Of a stretch of 64,000 bases of DNA, positions 16,698 through 24,168 are shown piece after piece. How positions within the stretch are numbered: position 1 is the stretch's first letter; the number at the start of each line of letters is the position of its first letter. The translations under genes and the position numbers were made by a program. Below the pieces are notes generated by a model. The model was given only the letters and a program-made list of their open reading frames with translations, was not told the origin of the DNA and searched no databases. This stretch comes from Anaerolineae bacterium. Lineage in GTDB: Bacteria; Chloroflexota; Anaerolineae; Aggregatilineales; Aggregatilineaceae. Location of the stretch: assembly GCA_023382715.1 (NCBI GenBank), contig JAHDWP010000002.1, positions 101,823-165,822 on the forward strand, in the 5' to 3' direction.

Positions 16698-17591
16698 CTA
16701 GCGCGGTGGCTCCATGCCCAGGTCTACGATGGGCAGGCGCGGATCGAGGTACGTCCACGTCCCCTTGACCCAGGCGTAGGCGGGATCGTCGCTGTTGGCC
16801 AGCGATTGCGCCGACCCGGCCAGGAAGTTCAGGTAGTAAGTGGTGTAGCCGTGCGCGCTGACGACCGGGTGGTAGCCTTCCGGCACCAGCACGGCATCGT
16901 GCTGCTCGGCCAGCATCAGCCCGTCAATGCTGCGATCGTCGTTGTAGACGCGCTGGTAGGCGTAGCCGCCGGGCCGGTCCATCTTGTAGAAGTAGATTTC
17001 TTCCAGGTCGGCTTCGAGAAGCGTTCCGTCCGGCGCGGTGCGGTGCACGTCGTGCTTGTGCGGCGGGTAGCTCGACCAGTTGCCGCCGGGCGTGTAGACC
17101 TCGACACAGACCAGGCGGTGACAATCGGAGCCGGGCGGGAGGATGCTGACGATCTGGCGCGAGGCGTTGGCGCCGCCGCGCAGCTCGACGGCACAGCCAG
17201 CGGGCGTGATCAGCCGCGCCGGGTGATCCTGGTCGGTGGGCACCCAGCACGTGGCCACCTCGAAGCCGTCGGTCAGCGCCTCGATGACGAAATCCGTGCG
17301 GCGCGACAGATAGGCGGCGTAGGGCATCCCGCTGAAGACGTTCGGGCGGCGGCCCACATCGGAGAAGCCACCGCTGCTGCTGTGCACGTGGCAGACCCCG
17401 CCCAGGATGACGTGCACGTACTCGTGCTCACCGGTCGCGCCCGCCCAAGTCTCGCCGCGATTCAGCCGCCGCACCTGCATGTTGAGGAACTGCCAGCCCG
17501 CCTGCGCGGCCAGCACCTCGGCGAAGACGCCGGTTCCGCCCGTGTCGCGCGATCGGACGCGCATGGTTTCTGCGGTGTAGCGCATGGTCAC
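16698..17591 (-). CDS. iolB: 5-deoxy-glucuronate isomerase
   Basis: 297 residues of the KduI/IolB double-cupin family. Metal-binding residues appear in YPPHKHDVH and in LEEIYFYKMDRPGGYAYQRVY, followed by DAVLVPEGYHPVVSAHGYTTYYLNFLAG, the classic IolB C-terminal block. It converts 5-deoxy-D-glucuronate to 2-deoxy-5-keto-D-gluconate, the IolC substrate. Start ATG 17589-17591; a second ATG two codons in is possible. Six bases separate it from the iolC stop, so the two are cotranscribed. Confidence 0.95.
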   Translation of the reverse strand: MTMRYTAETMRVRSRDTGGTGVFAEVLAAQAGWQFLNMQVRRLNRGETWAGATGEHEYVHVILGGVCHVHSSSGGFSDVGRRPNVFSGMPYAAYLSRRTDFVIEALTDGFEVATCWVPTDQDHPARLITPAGCAVELRGGANASRQIVSILPPGSDCHRLVCVEVYTPGGNWSSYPPHKHDVHRTAPDGTLLEADLEEIYFYKMDRPGGYAYQRVYNDDRSIDGLMLAEQHDAVLVPEGYHPVVSAHGYTTYYLNFLAGSAQSLANSDDPAYAWVKGTWTYLDPRLPIVDLGMEPPR

Positions 17592-17597
17592 CTACTC

Positions 17598-18611
17598 TCA
17601 CTCCAGTCCGCCGTAGCCCTCGGCGAAGGCCAGCACTTCGTCCAGCGTTGGCATGAAGTTGGCGCAGCCGTGCTTGGTGACGACAATCGCGCCGCAGGCG
17701 TTGCCCAGCCGCGCCGCTTTGTACCAGCTCCAGCCCTTGACATAACCGTAGAGGAACCCCGCCCCGAACGCATCGCCTGCGCCGAGGATGTTGTAGACTT
17801 CCACGGGGAAGCCAGGCGCATCTGTGCGCTCGCCGCTCGCCAGGTGAATGCGCGCGCCTTGCTCGCCGCGCTTCTCGATCACCGCCGTCGGGCCGAAAGC
17901 CAGCAGCCCGGCGATGGCCGCGTCCAGGTCGCCGCGCACGCGCGTGTCGGACATCTGCGAGTCGGTGATGGTCATCTGCGCCGGATCGGAGAGCATGGCC
18001 GCGTTGATCTCGTCCTGCGTGCCGATCACCACATCCACGCTGCGCAGCACGGCGCGAATCGCCACGCCGAAGGCGCGCGGGTCGTGCCACTGGTCGGGGC
18101 GGAAATCAATATCCAGCACCACTTTCGCGCCCGCACTGCGCCCTAGCTCGGCGGCGAACATGGTCGCGCTGCGGCTTGGCTCCTGGGAAAGGTTCGTCCC
18201 GGCGAACTGCACGACACGCGCGTCGGTCACCGGCGCGGCGAGCACATCGTCAATGGTCAGGGCGATGTCGGCGCAGTTGTCGCGGTAGAAGACCAGCGGG
18301 AACCTGTCCGGCGGCTCGATGCCGAGCACGACGGCGCTGCTGCGACGGCCCGGCTTGCGCACGATGAAGCGCGTTTCGACGCCCTCGTTGTTCAGGAAGT
18401 GCAGGATGAAGTCGCCGACCGGGTCCTGGCCCAGGCCGGTCAGCAGGGCCGAGCGCAGCCCCAGCCGTCGCGCGCCCACGCTGATGTTGGTCGGCGATCC
18501 GCCCACGTAGGCGGCGAAACTGGTGATGTCCACAAAAGGGGTGCCAACGTCGTTCGAGTAGAGGTCAATCGAGCTGCGCCCGATGCTCAGGAGGTCGTAA
18601 GTTTTCTGCAC
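17598..18611 (-). CDS. iolC: 5-dehydro-2-deoxygluconokinase
   Basis: 337 residues of the PfkB carbohydrate kinase family, first gene of the iol operon. The start is GTG 18609-18611 with AGGA about nine bases upstream. Motifs: YDLLSIGRSSIDLYSND at the N-terminus, YVGGSPTNISVGARRLG (substrate loop) and NILGAGDAFGAGFLYGY (anion hole and catalytic Asp). It phosphorylates 2-deoxy-5-keto-D-gluconate. The iolJ-type aldolase and iolA-type dehydrogenase of the lower pathway are not in this window. A long leader with a terminator-like hairpin separates the gene from its promoter near 18960. Confidence 0.94.
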   Translation of the reverse strand: MQKTYDLLSIGRSSIDLYSNDVGTPFVDITSFAAYVGGSPTNISVGARRLGLRSALLTGLGQDPVGDFILHFLNNEGVETRFIVRKPGRRSSAVVLGIEPPDRFPLVFYRDNCADIALTIDDVLAAPVTDARVVQFAGTNLSQEPSRSATMFAAELGRSAGAKVVLDIDFRPDQWHDPRAFGVAIRAVLRSVDVVIGTQDEINAAMLSDPAQMTITDSQMSDTRVRGDLDAAIAGLLAFGPTAVIEKRGEQGARIHLASGERTDAPGFPVEVYNILGAGDAFGAGFLYGYVKGWSWYKAARLGNACGAIVVTKHGCANFMPTLDEVLAFAEGYGGLE

Positions 18612-18677
18612 GGTGGCGATCCTGTAACACTATGAGGTTGCGCGTGAGCAGGTTCCGCGCGCGACGCGCCTGCCACA

Positions 18678-18763
18678 AAAAACGTGCGCCGTCCGAAAGT
18701 AACGCAGCATGTGTGCCAGCCTGCTTGCGTCAGAGGGTCGTGTCGCCTCTTCGGACGGCGCAC
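18678..18763 (-). terminator. terminator-like hairpin in the iol leader (possible attenuator)
   Basis: Read on the minus strand: a perfect 14-base stem GTGCGCCGTCCGAA / TTCGGACGGCGCAC (arms 18750-18763 and 18684-18697), a 52-base loop that contains a second nested stem (ACGCAAGCA / TGCTGCGT), then GTTTTTTG directly after the stem. It lies downstream of the iol promoter and upstream of iolC, so it would stop the operon's own transcript unless prevented. Confidence 0.75.
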
Positions 18764-18940
18764 CCGCCTTCTCTGGCAGCTGGCAGATTGCCCTGGGAGC
18801 GGTGCCGCGCGCCCAGAGCGCCAGGCCAGATATGGGGCAGGGTCTACTGCGCTCGTGCGTTACAATGCGCCCGGTTTGTGCGGGACGCGCCCGCGCCGGC
18901 GCACTGCGGCAGGCGAAGCTGCGTCGCCGCGCAGAGCGTA

Positions 18941-18953
18941 TGTAAACGTTTCC
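18941..18953. promoter_or_regulatory. LacI-family-type operator at the iol promoter
   Basis: TGTAAACGTTTCC has the central AAACGTTT palindrome typical of LacI/GalR-family operators. It lies immediately downstream of the -10 box, covering the expected start site. A LacI-family gene is present at 60260-61261, but a link is only inferred. Confidence 0.6.
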
Positions 18954-18958
18954 TCAAG

Positions 18959-18985
18959 ATTATAGCATTCTGCGGCGCGTGTCAA
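18959..18985 (-). promoter_or_regulatory. promoter of the iol operon
   Basis: On the minus strand: TTGACA (18985-18980), a 15-base spacer and a perfect TATAAT (18964-18959). The spacer is short for sigma-70, but both hexamers are consensus. The transcript would have a leader of about 340 bases before iolC. Confidence 0.7.
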
Positions 18986-19051
18986 GAAATGCGCGGGGGT
19001 GAGGCGCGGCAGCGCAACGCCCACTCGACGCGGACTCTGGAGCGAAGGATC

Positions 19052-19124
19052 ACCGCAGAGACGCAGAGAGCGCAGAGGAAAACAGATGATACGTTCTTCT
19101 CCGCGCCCTCTGCGTCTCTGCGGT
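19052..19124. repeat. Family B long hairpin (CCGCAGAG words)
   Basis: ACCGCAGAGACGCAGAGAGC at the left and CCCTCTGCGTCTCTGCGGT at the right form a nearly perfect stem of about 18 pairs. It follows the stop of the permease gene at 19159 and could end that transcript before the iol promoter. Confidence 0.8.
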
Positions 19125-19158
19125 TCCAGAATTCGGCAGCGAGCAGGGTGAGGGATGT

Positions 19159-20037
19159 TTACTTATCCCGTGTGAGCGTGAAGCCGCTCATGAACTGCTT
19201 TTGCAGCAGGATGAACACGATCACCGGCGGCAGACTGACGATCACCGTGCCCAGCATCAGCGGGCCGAAGCGCAACGCCCCGCCGCCGAGGCGCAGCGTG
19301 CCGATACCCGTCTGGATGGTCTGCATGTCCGGGTTGGAGATGATCATGTTCGGCCACAGGTACATGTTCCAGGCGTAGATCGTCTGGACTACCGCCAGCG
19401 CCCCGATCGTGTTCCAGCTCATCGGCACCAGCACCCGGAACAGGAACTGCAGCGGATTGGCCCCGTCAAGCTGGGCCGCTTCCGACATCTCCGCCGGGAT
19501 ACTGGCGAAATGTTGGCGAAACAGAAAGGTACCTGTCGCGCTGGCCGTGAAAGGCACGATCAGCGCGTAGAACGTGTTCTGCCAGTCCAGATCGTTGATG
19601 AAGCGGAACAGGGCGATGATCAGCACCTCGGTGGGCATCATCAGCGTGATCAGCACAAAGCCAAAGACGAGCCACTTGCCCGGAAAGCGGAAATAGACAA
19701 ACGCCAGGCCGGACAGCAGCGAGAAGATCGTCTTGAAAAAGGTGATGCCCGCTGTCATGATCACGCTGTTGATCATGTACGTGTGCAGGTGGCGCTCGTG
19801 GAAGACCACATTCCAGTTAGCCTCCAGGCCGCTGCCCGCAGAAAACTGGTAGCGGAAGACCTCGGCGTTGGTCTGCGTGCTGACCAGCAGCGCGTAGAAC
19901 AGCGGAATGCCGGACATGAAGCAGGCCACAATCAGGATCAGGTGGGCGTACCAGCGCTTGGGCACCCACGAGCGCACCGTCTTTTTCCAGGATGGAGCCT
20001 GCGCCACGCGGACAGTTTCTCGGTAAGCAGCAGTCAT
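19159..20037 (-). CDS. carbohydrate ABC transporter permease, UgpE/MalG type
   Basis: 292 residues from ATG 20035-20037, which overlaps the region of the preceding permease stop (20042). Six helices are visible, and the EAA loop EMSEAAQLDGANPLQFLFRVLVPMS contacts the ATPase. The sequence (NTFYALIVPFTASATGTFLFRQHF, LWPNMIISNPDMQTIQTGIGTL) resembles UgpE of glycerol-3-phosphate importers, but the true substrate is unknown. Its position directly upstream of iolCBDEG on the same strand makes inositol or an inositol-phosphate compound a reasonable guess. No matching ATPase gene is nearby; such systems often share an MsmK/UgpC-type ATPase encoded elsewhere. Confidence 0.85.
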   Translation of the reverse strand: MTAAYRETVRVAQAPSWKKTVRSWVPKRWYAHLILIVACFMSGIPLFYALLVSTQTNAEVFRYQFSAGSGLEANWNVVFHERHLHTYMINSVIMTAGITFFKTIFSLLSGLAFVYFRFPGKWLVFGFVLITLMMPTEVLIIALFRFINDLDWQNTFYALIVPFTASATGTFLFRQHFASIPAEMSEAAQLDGANPLQFLFRVLVPMSWNTIGALAVVQTIYAWNMYLWPNMIISNPDMQTIQTGIGTLRLGGGALRFGPLMLGTVIVSLPPVIVFILLQKQFMSGFTLTRDK

Positions 20038-20041
20038 GACC

Positions 20042-21238
20042 TCACACTCCGTAATTGACCTGCCGCCCGCCGGTGCGGAACAGCACAATTGTCATGCCGA
20101 TGACCGTCAGGAACAGGACGATGGACTGTGCGGCGGCCTTGCCCATGTCGTTGTTCTGCACGCCCAGTTGGATGACCCGGTACATCATCGTCGTCGTGGA
20201 CTGAAGAGGCCCGCCGCCGGGGGTCAGGTAGTCAATGGTGGCGTAGGTCTCGAAGAAGGCATAGGTCAGGTTGGTGACGATCAGGAAGAACGTGATCGGC
20301 GAGAGCATAGGCCAGACGATGTGCCAGAAGCGGCGCAGCAATCCCGCGCCGTCAATCGCGCCCGCTTCGATCAGGTCCTTAGGCACGTTCTGCAGCCCGG
20401 CAATGTAGAACAGGATGTTGAAGCCCATAGATTTCCACACGCTGGCCAGGATGATCGTCCAGGGAGCGACCGCCGGGTCGTTGAGCCAGCCTAGCTTGAT
20501 TCCGAACCACTTGCCGAAAAGATGGTTGACCAGCCCTCCCGAAGGGTTGAACATCAGCAGGAAGATGATGCCGGCCACTGCCGGGGACATAGCGTAGGGC
20601 CAGACGAGCAGGATCCGGTAAATGGACGCGCCGCGCAACGGCAGATAGGCCATTGAGGCGATCAGCAGCGACAGGCTCATGCTCAGCACGACGATGGAGA
20701 ATGAGATGAACATCGTGCGGACGAACGTGTCCACGTAGGCGGGATCATTCACCAGCCGGGTGAAATTGTCCACGCACACGAAGACCTCGCGCCGTGCGCC
20801 CAGCCGCGAGAGCATGGTTGAAAGGCGCAGCGTCTCCAGCGAAGGGTAGTACAGAAACAGCACGAGGATGGTCAGCGTCGGCGCGAGCAGGGGCAGGGCG
20901 ATCCACCAATGGCGGAACGTCCCCTGCGTCTGGTCGTCGGCCATCAGGCTCTCGCGGCGCAGCAGCTTGCCGCTCAGCCAGCTTACAGGGGTCACGACGA
21001 GAGCAATGCCCGCCAGCACGAAGATCATCCCAAACACGCGATCCAGGGACTGGCGCTCGGCCTCGAAGGTGCAGTAGTCCAGCGGCACCATGAACAGCGC
21101 CGAGCCGAACGCCCCGGCGATGGCCCCAATCCCCAGCCCAATCAGCGGGCGACCGCCTGCTCGCCGGAAGACAAAGGCCAGAGCAGCGGCACCCACTACC
21201 GCACCCATGATCATAAGAACTACCGGAGAGACGACCAT
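20042..21238 (-). CDS. carbohydrate ABC transporter permease, UgpA/MalF type, with extra N-terminal helices
   Basis: 398 residues if started at ATG 21236-21238; the frame is open 24 codons further, but that part lies in a hairpin and has no helix. The canonical permease core begins near residue 110 (HWWIALPLLAPTLTILVLFLYYPS) and has the EAA loop PKDLIEAGAIDGAGLLRRFWHIVWPML. In front of it lie three extra hydrophobic helices (MVVSPVVLMIMGAVVGAAAL, PLIGLGIGAIAGAFGSALF, VFGMIFVLAGIALVVTPVSW) that ordinary UgpA proteins of about 295 residues lack. MalF also has an N-terminal extension, but a different one. It pairs with the downstream UgpE-like protein. Confidence 0.82.
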   Translation of the reverse strand: MVVSPVVLMIMGAVVGAAALAFVFRRAGGRPLIGLGIGAIAGAFGSALFMVPLDYCTFEAERQSLDRVFGMIFVLAGIALVVTPVSWLSGKLLRRESLMADDQTQGTFRHWWIALPLLAPTLTILVLFLYYPSLETLRLSTMLSRLGARREVFVCVDNFTRLVNDPAYVDTFVRTMFISFSIVVLSMSLSLLIASMAYLPLRGASIYRILLVWPYAMSPAVAGIIFLLMFNPSGGLVNHLFGKWFGIKLGWLNDPAVAPWTIILASVWKSMGFNILFYIAGLQNVPKDLIEAGAIDGAGLLRRFWHIVWPMLSPITFFLIVTNLTYAFFETYATIDYLTPGGGPLQSTTTMMYRVIQLGVQNNDMGKAAAQSIVLFLTVIGMTIVLFRTGGRQVNYGV

Positions 21239-21281
21239 GATGACGTTTATTCTTTCTGCTACAAGAAAGAAACCCGATCGC

Positions 21282-21308
21282 GGAGGGGCGGCGCGCTGCC
21301 GCCCCTCC
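21282..21308 (-). terminator. hairpin between binding-protein and permease genes
   Basis: Perfect 11-base arms GGAGGGGCGGC / GCCGCCCCTCC with a 5-base loop, in the gap after the binding-protein stop (21334). On the minus strand it is followed after about ten bases by TTTCTTTC. It probably protects the upstream mRNA or attenuates expression of the permeases. Confidence 0.65.
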
Positions 21309-21333
21309 ATGACTGGTGCTGAGGCGCGCCGGC

Positions 21334-22686
21334 TTACGGCGCGTTCAGCAGGTTGTACTCTTCGATGATCACGTTGGACTCAGCAGCCGCCTGTGCCAGG
21401 ACTTCTGCCGGGTCGGCGTCGGTCAGCAGCACGCGGTCAATCGCCGCGGTGACCACATTGCGGATGGACGGGAAGCCGCCCACCAGCGCGCCGCTGGTCG
21501 CCGGGGTGATCGTGCTCTGAGCAAGCTGCTCCAGCGCCACCGTCTGGTTCGGATTGGCCTCGTAGTAGCCTTCTTCCGTCAGCATCTGGTAGGCGCTCAT
21601 GCGGATCGGGATGTAGCCGGTGACCTTGTGCCAGTCCGCGGCGTTCTCGGTGTTGGTGAAGTACACCAGGAAGGTCAGCGCGCCTTCTTCAACCGCCGGG
21701 TCGAGGCCGTCCACCAGCCACAGCGTCGCGCCGCCGATCAGGTTGCCCGTCCAGCCGACTTCGCCGTTGTAGGGGTAGAACGAGGCCACGCTCTCGAAGC
21801 CGCCTTCTTCACCCATTTCGGTGTAGAGGGTCGTGTCCGAGCTGCTGTAGACAGCGATAGCGATCTGCTGCGTCGAGTAGGCCTGGTCAACCGTGGACCA
21901 GGAGTCGCCACCCTGCGCGCCGCTGTAGTACAGGTAGCCCTTGTTGTACTGGTCATCCAGCCATTCCAGCAGGGCCACACCAGCGTCACTGTTGAAGGCC
22001 ACCTCGGTTGCGCGCTCCTCGCGGCCATTGCCGTTGTTGACATACAGCGCGTTCTGGACGGCCATCCACTGCTCGAAGAACCAGCCGTGGTTGGGGAAGG
22101 TCCAGCAGTACTCAGGCGCCTTGTCCAGAGCCATCACCGCTTCGCAGGCAGCGTCAATTTCCTGCCAGGTCGCCGGCGGCTTGTCCCAGCCCGCAGCCCG
22201 CAGGTAGTTCATGTTGGTGAAGGTGATCGCCGAGGAGGTGTTCCAGGGCATGGAGGTGAACTTGCCATCGAGGGTGTAGTAGGCGATCACGGGGGCTACG
22301 TAGTCTTCCATGTCCACCGTCAGCCCGTTGATCTCGGTGCGGTCGCCCAGGGCATCGGCGATCGGCTTGAACAGCCCGCTATCGCGCGCATCCTGTGTGG
22401 CTGCCTCGAAGTACTGCACGACCGCAGGAAGCTGACCCTGCTCGGCAGCAACGGCGACCTGAGCGAACATGGTCTCGTAGCTGTAGCCGCCGGTGACGAC
22501 GACTTCATACTGCGGGAACATCTCGTTGAACTCGGCGGCCACTGCCTTGGCCCAGTCCCAACGATAGTCCTGGAAGGCGATCCACACGTCAATCTTGGTC
22601 TTTTCCTGCGCGCTGATCGGCGACGCTGGCAGGGCCAGGGCGATCACCATGACCAGTGCGATAGACAGGAACACGAGCTTCTTCAT
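21334..22686 (-). CDS. extracellular solute-binding protein, UgpB/MalE type
   Basis: 450 residues from ATG 22684-22686, preceded by AAGGAG at good spacing; the open frame upstream is not used. The signal peptide is MKKLVFLSIALVMVIALALP followed by a cut after SPISA-Q. The mature part has the SBP family 1 fold: IDVWIAFQDYRWDWAKAVAAEF, MPWNTSSAITFTNMNYL (the hinge strand with the typical NT-S motif), and GWTGNLIGGATLWLVDGL. It binds the substrate outside the cell for the two downstream permeases. The closest family is UgpB-like; the ligand is not proven. It is the first gene of its operon. Confidence 0.88.
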   Translation of the reverse strand: MKKLVFLSIALVMVIALALPASPISAQEKTKIDVWIAFQDYRWDWAKAVAAEFNEMFPQYEVVVTGGYSYETMFAQVAVAAEQGQLPAVVQYFEAATQDARDSGLFKPIADALGDRTEINGLTVDMEDYVAPVIAYYTLDGKFTSMPWNTSSAITFTNMNYLRAAGWDKPPATWQEIDAACEAVMALDKAPEYCWTFPNHGWFFEQWMAVQNALYVNNGNGREERATEVAFNSDAGVALLEWLDDQYNKGYLYYSGAQGGDSWSTVDQAYSTQQIAIAVYSSSDTTLYTEMGEEGGFESVASFYPYNGEVGWTGNLIGGATLWLVDGLDPAVEEGALTFLVYFTNTENAADWHKVTGYIPIRMSAYQMLTEEGYYEANPNQTVALEQLAQSTITPATSGALVGGFPSIRNVVTAAIDRVLLTDADPAEVLAQAAAESNVIIEEYNLLNAP

Positions 22687-23267
22687 CGATCTTCTCCTTT
22701 TAAGTCTGATAATCTGCGGACGAATCGCGCCCTTGCGGCATACTCCTGTCAGACTATACCGCGTGCGCCAAACCCGCCCTGACACACCATGAAACTGAGC
22801 TTATGCCTGTGCAATCTGCTTCGTCTTGTCCCTTATCTTAGCCGATGGCGGCCTCCTTTCCCATCAATATCTATGCATCACAAGGGATGGCTACTTACTT
22901 GGATGACATACACGACGCCTGGTTGCACAGGCAGACAAGACAGGGCCGGTCGGCGCAAATGATTTGCACAGCCCGCTTCCTTACCGCGCCTCTCCCGTCT
23001 ACTGCCGTTTATACCGCCATTGTAAGACATAATGCGCCGTTATGCCACCAGGAACCAACATATGTTTGTTGATTCGCGCACACCGAACGAACAGCAGGCC
23101 GGGTTCTGGCGCGTCGGGGCGAGAATAGCCATGCGGTGTGGCCTGGCCCGGCCCCCCATCCCCGGCCCTTCCCCCACGCGGGGGGAAGGGAGAAAGGCGG
23201 CTTTCAAGCTCCTCCCTCCTTGTGGGGGAGGGGTTGGCGGTGGGGGGCGATAAGCGCATAACAGGTT
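22687..23267. other. intergenic region with inverted repeats and a family A repeat
   Basis: No gene seen. TGCCTGTGCAA (22804-22814) and its exact complement TTGCACAGGCA (22923-22933) face each other 108 bases apart. GCAAATGATTTGC (22955-22967) is a perfect palindrome around one central base, and AACATATGTT lies at about 23057. These are candidate operators for the binding-protein operon, which reads leftward from here. TATAGT at 22758-22753 is a possible -10 with no good -35. The right end (23146-23250) is repeat family A. Confidence 0.55.
23146..23250. repeat. Family A palindromic repeat
   Basis: Two hairpins in a row: CTTCCCCCACGCGGGGGGAAG and CTCCCTCCTTGTGGGGGAG, flanked by CCCCCCATCCCCGG and GGTGGGGGGCGA. 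It is the same element as 43583-43702 and the in-gene copy at 7536-7664. It follows the stop of the SDR gene. Confidence 0.85.
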
Positions 23268-24032
23268 CTAGAAGTAGTTGTGCGTGATCCCGCCATCCAC
23301 CACCAGGCTGGCCCCGTTCACCCACGACGCTTCGTCCGAGGCCAGGTACAGCGCGGCATAGGCCACGTCCGGCGGCTGGCCGAAGCGCCCCATCGGGATG
23401 CGGTTCAGGCGCAGCATCTTGGCCGCTTCGGTGGCGAAGAGCGTCTCCATCAGCGGGGTGATGATCGGGCCGGGGCAGATGGCGTTGGAGCGCACCTTCT
23501 TGGGGCCGAACTGCACCGCCAGCGAGTGCGTCAGGGCGATGACCGCGCCCTTGCTGGCCGTGTAGGCGTCCTGCGGGACAGAGCAGCCGACCAGGGCCAC
23601 AAACGAGGCCACGTTGACCACCGCGCCGCCGCCTGCCTTGATGATCTCCGGGATGCCGTACTTGCAGCACAGGGCGACGCCCTGCACGTTCACATCCAGG
23701 ATGCGCCGCCACACGTCCTGCTCCATCGTCAGCACGGACACATCTTCGTTGGGCATGATCCCCGCGTTGTTGAACAGCGTGTCCACCTTGCCGAACTTGG
23801 CCACGCCCGCTTTGACCGTCTTCTCGACATCGGCGTCCACCGCCACGCTGCCTGCCACAGCAATCGCCTGGCCGCCCGCGCTGACGATCATCTGCGCGGT
23901 CTCTTCGACGGTCTCGGCCACCACGTCGTTGAGCACCAGGCGCGCGCCCTCTTTGGCGAAGAGCAGCGCCGTCTCGCGGCCCAGGCCGCTGCCCGCGCCG
24001 GTGATCAAGGCCACTTTGTTTTCGAGTCGCAT
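23268..24032 (-). CDS. SDR family oxidoreductase
   Basis: 254 residues, classical short-chain dehydrogenase/reductase. The cofactor motif TGAGSGLG is at residues 11-18; D36 in LVLND suggests NAD+ preference. NNAG is the structural motif, and the active site consists of the serine in [11 protein letters not shown] and YTASK. The C-terminal [18 protein letters not shown] is typical of the glucose 1-dehydrogenase/3-oxoacyl-reductase group. The substrate is unknown; location near inositol and sugar transport genes suggests a polyol or sugar. Start ATG 24030-24032 with an AGGAG-type site (read AAAAGGAGCTAAGC on the minus strand). Confidence 0.87.
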   Translation of the reverse strand: MRLENKVALITGAGSGLGRETALLFAKEGARLVLNDVVAETVEETAQMIVSAGGQAIAVAGSVAVDADVEKTVKAGVAKFGKVDTLFNNAGIMPNEDVSVLTMEQDVWRRILDVNVQGVALCCKYGIPEIIKAGGGAVVNVASFVALVGCSVPQDAYTASKGAVIALTHSLAVQFGPKKVRSNAICPGPIITPLMETLFATEAAKMLRLNRIPMGRFGQPPDVAYAALYLASDEASWVNGASLVVDGGITHNYF

Positions 24033-24052
24033 GGGTTTTGCTTAGCTCCTTT

Positions 24053-24165
24053 TGTGTGAATACGCACATGCCGCAAGAAACAATTGCCGGTTCGATGGGG
24101 CGCAGCGGAACAGCACCCCTGCGATTTGCCTCACTTCCAGCCTCGTTGCGCCGGGCGGGGGTGAG
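24053..24165. repeat. Family D MITE-like repeat
   Basis: Begins GTGAATACGCACATGCCGC and ends CCGGGCGGGGGTGAGGTCTC. The right part is the reverse complement of the GACCTCACCCCCGCCCGGCG core found at 25648, 29938, 47790 and 59032. It lies between the SDR start and the GS-like stop. Confidence 0.65.
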
Positions 24166-24168
24166 GTC

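Noticed and set aside
14780..16768. 662-codon open frame antisense to iolD
   Set aside because: The sense strand encodes an unambiguous IolD; the antisense translation is low-complexity V/A/R/G-rich.
22787..23140. Small open frames between the binding-protein and SDR genes
   Set aside because: No SD, no conserved residues and composition unlike the coding neighbours.
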